Shown: piece after piece, positions 10,601 to 21,400 of the stretch
How positions within the stretch are numbered: the stretch's first letter is position 1
How the letters are laid out: the number at the start of each line of letters is the position of its first letter
Assembly: GCA_949775045.1 (NCBI GenBank)
Contig: OX459105.1
Location: forward strand, 1,455,368 to 1,519,367
DNA from: Metridium senile
Taxonomy: Eukaryota; Cnidaria; Anthozoa; Actiniaria; Metridiidae
DNA: 64,000 nucleotides
Direction of reading: 5' to 3'
Notes under the pieces: model-generated
Databases searched by the model: none
What the model was told of the DNA's origin: nothing
Seen by the model: the letters and a program-made list of their open reading frames with translations, nothing else
Program-made: the position numbers and the translations under genes

Positions 10601-13600
10601 TGATGATGATGACAATGATGATTATGGTGATGATGGTGATTATGATATACAATAAAACAAATGATTATAATGATGATGGTGTTCAGGATAATTATAATAA
10701 GAAAATGAGATTAGAAGAAGAAATAGAAGAAACAACTATAAGTTAAATGCACATGTCAACCAAGAGACATTGTTCCTGTACCTTTCCTTGTTTCCAGTTC
10801 CTCTTGTTCTTTGTGGACAAGATCTAGCAATTGACGAGCAAGATGAGAACAACGGCGCAGAATGTGAAAACCATTAAACATGTAGATTAATTCCTGAAAA
10901 CATCACACACGTTATCTTAAATTTAAGGCCAGGTTAATTAATAGTATTAAATTACCATGGGTGAAGTGAGGGTTCACAGTCTGGCCTAACATGCAACACT
11001 CAGGGTGAAAACGAACCAAGAAAATATGTATGGTTATAGTTTGTAATTTTTTACACTGCAAAATTAATAGCTGAATACTCAGTAGTTCCGCATTAGTTTC
11101 CCATACTATGCATCCTCAGGAACCCAGGGGTATTCTTCTGTAGCTCATTTCTCCCTTCCACAACATATACCCCTGGGAACGTAGTCTGTTGGAGCTTGTT
11201 CCGGAAGTCAAAATTCAAACTTATTTAACGACTTTCTTTGAATGGTTATCTTGATTTTCACTAATAAGGTCGACCAATCAGTAAAGAGCTGAATTTTGAC
11301 TTCCGGAACAAGCTCCAACAGACTACGTTCCCAGGGGTATATGCTGTGGAAGCAAGAAACGAGCGACAGAAGAATACCCCTGGGTTCCTGAGGATGCATA
11401 CTATGCTACCCTGCTTATTAATTATAGAATATGTATTGCTAGGATATTACGGGTGAATGCGTTTCGTCCTTGGGCAAGACACTTCACTCTCCCTGAGGGT
11501 CTCATTTTCTTGAATATTATGGACTTTAAACTGGAGGTCCCCTCTGCTTTCACTTTAATACTATATAAGGTGGATGTAAAGGATTATGTTGTGTTGTTCA
11601 AAAAAAGTAGGCTGGGAATTCTCCCAACACAACAGTCAGGTCTTAGATATATACTACATGACCCACTGTCAATTGGTGACATACATGTACTATGCAGTCG
11701 TGGTGTCTCTGTCTTCGTATGAAGGAAAAGCAATTAACCAAATGAATATGATTATTAGGAAATGTACACTAAAGCTTAATTGCCATTACCATGCATCCTA
11801 TAACTCTCCACATCTTCATTTGAAAATACTAAGAGCTAGCTAGTATTGCACACAATTACTGTAAGCTTACCAATCCAGGCAGAAAGAGCCAGTTTTCTTG
11901 ACTGAAATACTTAGTGGCCTTGTGGATTGAATATTTCTCAAATGGGATTGACTTGCCAGCTATCCTTTGCTTGTAGTCAGATAGATGACTGAAATATCAC
12001 AACAAACAAATTCATAACAACAAGGATCATAATTATTAACTGAAATATAAACTTGAGTTCACATGTTTTAGTTTTTAATTAATAAAAGCAAACATTTATC
12101 AACTAATTGCAAACCAAGAGATTAAAGGGAGGGGTGGGAGGAGTAGAAAAATTTCGCCTCCTCAAAAAGGAGGTCAAATAAAATATCAATAAAATAAAAG
12201 CTATCTTCATTCACTGTTGTACCAATATATAGTTGTCTGACATTTTCGACATCCTCATGAGCGGAAGTCATCTACAGAATAATTCAGGCATTGACTATCA
12301 GGGACTATTAATAGTATTGATAAAGACTGTTGGTGTTGTTGTCTGGTGTTTCAACTTCCTATTGTTCAGAGTAATTCAGGTGTTGACTATCCAGGACTAT
12401 ACTGACCTAAACATGTATTTCTCAGAGTTTTCCTCACTAGTATCGTCTTCTTCTGGAATTGGTTGATTGGTTAGTTTGGCCATGAATTTGAAGGATGCCT
12501 TCATGTACATGTATGAAGTCTGAAAAAAACATGCAAAAACAATATTTTCATTACTTTACTACCACTATTGTTGAAGTGCAACCCCTCAAAGTTTGATGTC
12601 TCGTTTGCAAACTATCATTTTCTAGGCTGTCAAACAAAGTATACTAGGAAAGAGTTTGACTAAGTGATTTAAATGGTGCTTTCAAGATCAATCTATCATT
12701 ATGTGCAATATTTGAACATTTCTTATTGATAATTGAGAAATAGAAGTTTAATAAATTATTATTGTTATAATTATAATTATTACTATCACTGATTACCGGA
12801 TAATCAAACATTTAAATCTCATTTTTTCCTAGGAGATCTAGAGCTTGGCCCTTTTTCCACCTCTTCTACTAAGCTAGCAGGGAATAAGATATATAGCTTC
12901 TAAACAAGTAAATCTTTTTTCTTGTTATTTTAATGCATTGCTACAATATATATTATTGATTGATATTTATTTATTAAAAAATGCATGGAAGTGGCCATGC
13001 AGATTATTTCAAATGCTAATTGCTATAGTCAGAAATACTAGAAGGACACAAACCTTTGACCAATTGCTTTCTCTGAGAAGAATAGCTGCATAGTGGTATG
13101 CCTTGGGCCAGTTGTTTTGGAAACTAGAATATATAATAATAACATTGTGATAACTGTCTTCATCATCATCATCATAACCACCATCATTGAAATCTTGATC
13201 ATCATTACCAACACAACCATCTTCCATCAATTGCAGCATAATCATCATCATCTTAATAATTATCAGTTACCACCACCACCATCATCATCACTATCATCAT
13301 CATATCATTATCATCACCATATCATTATCACCACCATCAATTATCACCATCAATCATCATCTTAATTCATCATCATATCATCATTATCATTATCATCACC
13401 ATCATTACCACCATCACCATCACAATCTCCATCATCATCACTAAATGTTACAATCATCATCATCATCAACCACCACCACAATCATCATCACCATCATCAT
13501 CATCATCAATCATCATTATCATTACCTATAGCACCACATTAGTTCCCAGTAGCATATATGATGAAACTGCTTCCATTCTGACTGTACTTTGATCGAGTAC

Positions 13601-15356
13601 ATATAGCGTTCTTCAGCCTATTAATAAAAAACAATAAGATTTCAATAGAGTGGCAAAGATGTAATCATGGTCAGTGGTAACTTTGGGATGCATGTCTGCA
13701 TGGTTTGATTTCCAGGTAAATACGTTGTGCAGGTAAATACATTGTGTCCTTGGGCCAGACACTTTACTGCCTTGTCTTTTCAGATACCACATGAAACCCT
13801 ATAGGGTCTGTCTGTATATGCTTTCACTCTAACCTGTTCCTATACAAGGTGGAGTCCATAATATGTCTGTTGCTGGAGGTTCTACATGTATTTACCCTAA
13901 CAGGAACTGATGAGAGAGATTCTGCTGTATTGTTCACAAAGAGAAAGGGATTGTTTCCTGGCACAACAGTCTTGTTCAGTTTAATTACAAACAAACATAA
14001 TAATTCAATAATGGCAATAAATTCTATGACAATGGACAAAGTTTAAGCTGGATCTAATATATGTAATCCATCTAAGGCTAGGTTTACACGGGACCAGACG
14101 AATTTTTGACTGGTCAAAAGATAGACCTGGACATGCTGTTCACACGGAACTGATCATTACAATATTTTCGTTTTGACCGGTTAGGCGTCCAAATTAATGC
14201 ACATTTAGCGCAGTCCCGTGTGAACGGAACCCCTAAGCGGATGTTTTTTTGACCAGTCAAAAATTTGTCTGGTGCCGTGTAAACGTAGCCTAATAAGTCA
14301 ATAAAAGTGATTGCCAACAGGTAGTTAGGGTTACATACCTCTTCAAGTCGGCCTTGTACTTGTCTTATACGACCAGCAAAGTAGAGAAAGATGGCTCCTT
14401 TAGGAAATGTCTTGATGAACGGCTGTAAGATCTCATCTGCATACTCAACATCACCATCACCAATTCCTACAAAACAAATGATCCATTGTGAAGATGTAAC
14501 TAAAGGAAGAATAAATGAAGATGTAAAGAAGTTAAAGCTATGGTTTTACGTAGGGAAAATATACACGTTTGAAAAATTATTTTTGAGTTTGAAGGAGAGA
14601 AATAATTCTGACAATATTATCTTTTTCTCATTATTGACTAAATAAATGAATGAGTAGTTGAATGAATGAGCAAATGGTCGAATAAATGATAAGATGAATG
14701 AATGAATGGATGGAGGAATAGTTGAAAAGTATGATTGAATAAATGAATGAATGAACATATGAATGAATAAATGAATGAAAAAATGAATGAAAAAATGAAT
14801 GAAATGATGAATGAATGAATGAATGGATGAATAAATGAATGAATGGATGAATGGATAAACAAATGAATGAATTGATGAATGAATGGATGGATTGATGGAT
14901 GAAAGAATTGATGAATGAATGAATGAATAAATGAATGAATGAATAAATGGATGTATGGATGAATGAATGAACAAATGAATGAATAAATGGATGCATAGAT
15001 GGATGAATAAATTAGGGAATGAGAAATGAATAAATGAACAAATTATATGAACAATTGGATGAATGGATGGATGAATGGATGGATGAATGGATGGATGAAC
15101 GAATTAATGAATGAATGGATGATACAATGGTCTCTGATGATAAATAAATGGATGAGTAATAGATCTAATTCTTACCAAAATAGTATGACATGACAGTATG
15201 ATGTGTCAATAATATCATTGCACACATAGGAGCTCTTAGACTTTCTCCTTTGCATCCTTTATCCAAATGTTCCAGACCAAGGGCCTGCAATTTAATAGAT
15301 ATTAAACTAATGAAATATACAATGCCAAATACATGCCACAATGTTACATCAACATC

Positions 15357-15424
<68 letters not shown>

Positions 15425-18400
15425 CTCTACTACCAGCAATATCCATAAGAATTATACAATTCCAATTTAAGGAATGTTCAGATAAATGGTAAACGTTTCT
15501 CAGAATAGCTAAAAAAAAGCTAATCGAGCTGAGCAACTACTAGTATTTTAAATAAAGAATCAATTGGTAATACAGTTAGCGATCAACAAAAAAGAAGACA
15601 AGACACAAAAGTGACAACAACAACTGTTACAATATGTACCAGATGGACATTATTCAAAAACTATAATCAAATAGAAAGATACAATTTTTAGATAATGATA
15701 ACAATTATAATATACCTGATCACCAGAGAATCCAATGAATTCCAAGACTTTGAGTAATCTTGTGGGCAACAAGGAAAGAAGCTGAAAAAATAAAAGTGAA
15801 ATATGAACCACATTTGGGCTTCACAACAGTAGCCATAAAATTAGTCTATGTGACTTCATATTATTTAGTTTTGATGGGATCCCTGTGGTAACTTACTAGT
15901 AAGATTAAAACTACCAATGCCTAGATAGACGCCACCTTCACAACAGTAGCCATAAAAAATTAGTCTATGTGACTTCATATTATTTTGTTTTGATGGGATC
16001 CCTGTAGTAACTTACTAGATTAAAGCTACCAATGCCAAGATGAACACCGCCCTCAAAGTCTTTATTTTGTGGTGACTTGGCCAGGTCTTCTGATTGGTTC
16101 ACTACCATGCTATGGCATGCCCTAGAAACACAAATAAATCATATCAATAAAAACTACCAAGATCTTATAACAGAGGTCCATTTAATTCCGACTAGAAGGT
16201 CACTACAGTCTAGTCTCCTAATCATTGAGTGAAGTGAAGGTAGGTGTTCCCTAGCCATTAGGACATTCTCGCTTTTGTACCTAGCCATTAGTAATTGTAT
16301 CGGCAAAGTGCTAATAATTAGAAGTGCTAATAATTAAAAACTGTATTTAAAAGGCCTGAAAGTGCCTCATACCTCACACCACCTGTGGCAGCCAATAAGA
16401 AACGGGCCTGTGTCCTTGTTAAGAAAACCCTGGACGGTGATATGTGCGATCCATTTGAAAATTACTTCATTATCCAACAACATAAACAAAACACAAGAAA
16501 TAACTATCTTAGTTTAAAACTTCCCAATATAAAGACAGAGTATGCCCACAAAGGATTTTACTTCATGGCCGCTCAGATTTACAATGGACTTCCATTAGAA
16601 TTAAGAAAGACTAAGAATTTTAAAGATTTTGAAAAGCTTTTAAATGAACATTATAAATGAATTATTATTGACTACTACAATGAACATTATAGATAGATAT
16701 TTTATATTTTTATATTTTTTATATTCATATTATACTTTTTATATATTTTTATATTTCCTAGTTTTTGCAATTTATCTTTCATATTAGTTTTTTTTTATGT
16801 TATTTTGAACAGGACCCCCATTGATAACAACAGTATTGTTGAAGGGTCTATCCTGTATAAATATTCATATTCATATTCATATTCATATTATTATTATTAT
16901 TATTATTATTATTAGTAGCTTGACCCCAAAGGTCGCGGATTTGTAATCGGAATTAAATGGGCCTCTGTTTTATATATTTATGTATTTCTTGTGTCATGGA
17001 CAATCAGAGGTGGACCTAGGGGGGGGGGGGGGGGGGGGTTGTCTTTAGTTGCACCAGGCACCACCCTAGCACTGCAATTACCCCTATTTTATTAAAGACA
17101 TTTATAGGGACTGGATACCCCCTAACACCTTAAGAGCCCTTCATATGCTATTGCAACACCCCCAAGCTGACAAATTTTGGCCCAATTCAAATCTTTTGGG
17201 AATAAGATTCTTTGTCTTTAGTTATATATTATGTATTTTGATATCACGCATGGAAAATGTTTGGAACAAAAGTTTTTATTCCCAGAGGTTTTAAATTGGG
17301 TCAAAATGACAGTACATAGCATTAGCCGATTAGTCTATGCAGGTTCTAATTAGTATGTGTGGTGTGGAGAGATAGGACCTACGATTTACTGTTGAACCTA
17401 TGATTATCTGAGAAGTAGCGAAAATAAAAAGGTCTAAAAGTTAGAATGATATCATGATATTCACCTGTAGGAGTCATAACATTGTTTTATCTTGAGAGCG
17501 CCCCTGATAAAACTGATTAGATTTTCATCCTATTTCAAAGAAAACAATAATATGAGTTTAAAGTATAAATAATACTCCAGTTCTTCATTGAACAGTCTTA
17601 GCTTCAATTAATTAGATGAAAAGATTTTCATCCTATTTCAAAGAAAACAGTAATATGAGTTTAAAGTATAAATAATACTCCAGTTCTTCATTGAACAGTC
17701 TTAGCTTCAATTAATTAGATAAGATTTTCATCCTATTTCAAAGAAAACAATAATATGAGTTCAAAGTATAAATACTCCAGTTTTGAGTTCTTCATTGCGC
17801 AGTCTACATACATGTATATGTAAGCATCAATATAATGTGATTCATTCTATATTTTCACTCTTTTACTAATTTACCTACAAATTATGGAGGCCTAAAATGA
17901 GCACTAGTCTATTGAGTACAATATATCACGCCTGACAAGCCTTACAAGCACCATGAGTCAAAGCTCCCGGGGTGGGGGTACTCCCTTTATCCAAGTGGTA
18001 GGGGTGAACGGCGTACCTTTTAGGGTTAAAATATTTCCTTTGCGTACCTTTTATAGGGTCCTTTAAGAGTTTTGGCTCAAAAATCAGTTGTAAGGGTCAT
18101 TTTTACTCTGCTTTATTTGTATCTGTGCGTACCTTTTAGGGGTCATTTTCAAAATCTCTGCCGATCACCCCTACCACTTGGACAAAGGGAGTACCCCCCA
18201 GGGCAATTGCATTATTAATTATAATACAATTTACTGCTTTGTGACAATTAATTCAGAAAGGTCTATTAACTTACTATGAATTACATTTTTTAGATAATAT
18301 TGTATTTTGGTATAATTTCCACCTGAATGAATGTGAGTAAAGCCCTTTGTAGCAGGCATTCTGCATAGCACAGTTCAGCATGTCTTTGTTCCTCTGTGAT

Positions 18401-21400
18401 CTTTTCAAATGAAGGGGTCCAGATCCAGCTACTTAGAGACTCTGTCCAACTATTCTTGTGTCTTTGTCTGCAATGATATTATATAAGTGTCGTTGAAAAT
18501 GGTCTACCTAGTATGCTTTATGTGCCAGGTAAATAATTTAATGAAAGTAGAAATGGATGGATGGATGGATGAATGGATGGGTGGATGAATGAATGAATGA
18601 ATGGAAAGACCAGTGAATGAATAAATAGAGGGACAAGTGAATGAATGGATGGATGAATAGATGGATGGATGAATGGATTGGTGGATGAATGAATGAATTG
18701 AAAGACCAGTGAATGAATAAATAGAGGGTCAAGTGAATGAATGGATGGATGAATAGATGGATGGATGAATGGATTGGTGGATGAATGAATGAATTGAAAG
18801 ACCAGTGAATGAATAAATAGAGGGACAAGTGAATGAATGGATGGATGAATAGATGGATGGATGAATGGATTGGTAGATGAATGAATGAATTGAAAGACCA
18901 GTGAATGAATAAATAGAGGGACAAGTGAATGAATGGATGGATAAATAGATGGATGGATGGGTGGATGAATGGATAAATTAATGGACGGATGAATGGATCA
19001 ATGAATGAATAAATGTAGGGATCAATGAATCGATAGATGGATGGATAGATACTAGATGGATACACTTGTAAAATAAAGGATTGGCCAAGTAAATGGATGG
19101 ATGAGTTGAATAATGAAAGAATAAATATAAATGTAAATGCATCAATCAAATAATCATTCAGACAACTGACGTCAACTTCTTAATCATTCAATCAACCAAT
19201 GATATCATCAATCAACCAGTCAAGTTTTATAGATAGTATATAGTGAGAACTTACTTGTCACAGACATCAAGTGCTAGTTTAATGCTCTCACATGCTTGCT
19301 GAATAGCTTGCTACAAAAATACAACACAGCTACATGTATGCTCTCAAATAATTCATTAACTAAAAGGGACTTAAAAATAAATATGCTTGCTAAATTTAGT
19401 ACTCTAATGTGAAACTTATACATATATACTAGTTATAAAATGGTTTCAAGTGGCATACCGTGGAATATCCCACAAGTCATTTGTATTTTCTATCATATAT
19501 TATAACAAAAAGAGAACCTGCAATGTTTCATGTGAAGAGGCAGTTGAATACTGCTGAAGGGTTTCCAAGCATTCTTTTTTTTTTGTAACCATGTGTGGGA
19601 TAAAATCTAGACTATTTATTTCCCATGGCTAGTCTTGGAGGCAACAAGGTGATTTTGGAATAGTTGTTTCTGTAAATTTAACTGAGTAGTTTAAACAACT
19701 TACTGGTTCAAATGTCATGACAGCCTGTAGATACATGATTGTGCCGTATCCCAAAGCATGGTACATGCTGTCCTTGGCACTGGTGATTAAAGGGTTATTG
19801 AGATGATTATTGTCATTTAAAAACAAGCAGCCTCTTTACCTAAATATTCATTTGTTCATCCATCCACCAATCCATCTATTTAATTAATTCATTCTTTTAT
19901 TCACTCATCCCTTTATTCATTCATCTATTAATCCACCCATTTATTCAATCATTCATTCATCAATTCATTCAACCATTCATCCATCCATTTATTCAATCAT
20001 TCATTCATCAATTCATTCAACCATCCATCCATCCATTCATTCGATCATTCATTCATCAATTCATTCAACCATTCATCCATCCATTTATTCAATCATTCAT
20101 TCATCAATTCATTCAACCATTCATCCATCCATTTATTCAATCATTCATCAATTCATTCAACCACTCATCCATCCATTTATTCAATCATTCATTCATTCAT
20201 TCAATCATTCATCCATCCATTTATTCAATCATTCATTCATCCATTCAATCATTCATCCATCCATTTATTCAATCATTCATTCATCCATTCATTCATCCAT
20301 CCATTTATTCAATCATTCATCCATCCATTTATTCAACCATTCATTCATCAATTCATTCAACCATTCATCTATCCATTTATTCAATCATTCATTCATCCAT
20401 TCATTCAATCATTCATTTATCCATTCATTCAATCATTCATCTATCCATTCATTCAACATTCATTTATCAATTCATTCAACCATTCATCCATCCATTTATT
20501 CAATCATTCATTCAACCATTTATTCAACCATTCATCCATCCATTTATTCAATCATTCATTCAATCATTTATTCAACCATTCATCCATCCATTTATTCAAT
20601 CATTCATTCATCCATTCATTCAATCATTCATCAATTCATTCAACCATTCATTTATTCAATCATTCATTCATCCATTCATTCATTCATCAATTCATTCAAC
20701 TATTCATCCATTCATTAATTCAACCATCCCTTCATTCATTCATCAATTCATCTATTCACTCAGTCATTCATTGATCCATTCATTCATTAACACATAGCTC
20801 ATGAATGGTTAAATCTAATAGAATGTGCAGTAAATTAAAGTACAACTATTCACAAAATAGATAAATAAAGCATTCCAGTGCCCATGTAACAGCAATCAAA
20901 GACTATACACCAACAATCACAATGCCAATAAGGGGGCTCTCATATATTAGGGGGGTGCAATATTGAGGGGATCATGTTATTGTTGGAAGCTATATAGAGG
21001 GAAATTCTTACTAATTGTAAGCTGTTTTATAGGGATTTAGTTAAAACTGGATGAAATATAGGGGGGTTATGAAATTTTTTTCCCACCAGGAAGGGGGAGG
21101 GGGGGGGGGGGGGGTAATATTTGGAAAAAGACAACAGGTGATTTTGCTGATACACTAATAAATGACAGCCCCCTAAACACTTACCATGGTTCCAAGAGCT
21201 TTTGTGCCTTGAGGAACTTGTTTGACAAACAAAGATTAATAGCCCTAGCAGTGGTCCTGATGGCATCAGGTAGCGCTCTCTCATCACTATAGGAAAGAAG
21301 ATGAAAGGTTTTTTGAGCTGACAAGCACTATATGTACATAAAATATAATGAAATTGCTACTGTGGAATAGAGCACAAACACTATATCCATGAAATAGAAT

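Noticed and set aside
14546..14996. Ser/Ile/His-rich frames in ATGA arrays (also at 18538-19149 and 29438-29883)
   Set aside because: Translations of tetranucleotide repeats in several frames.
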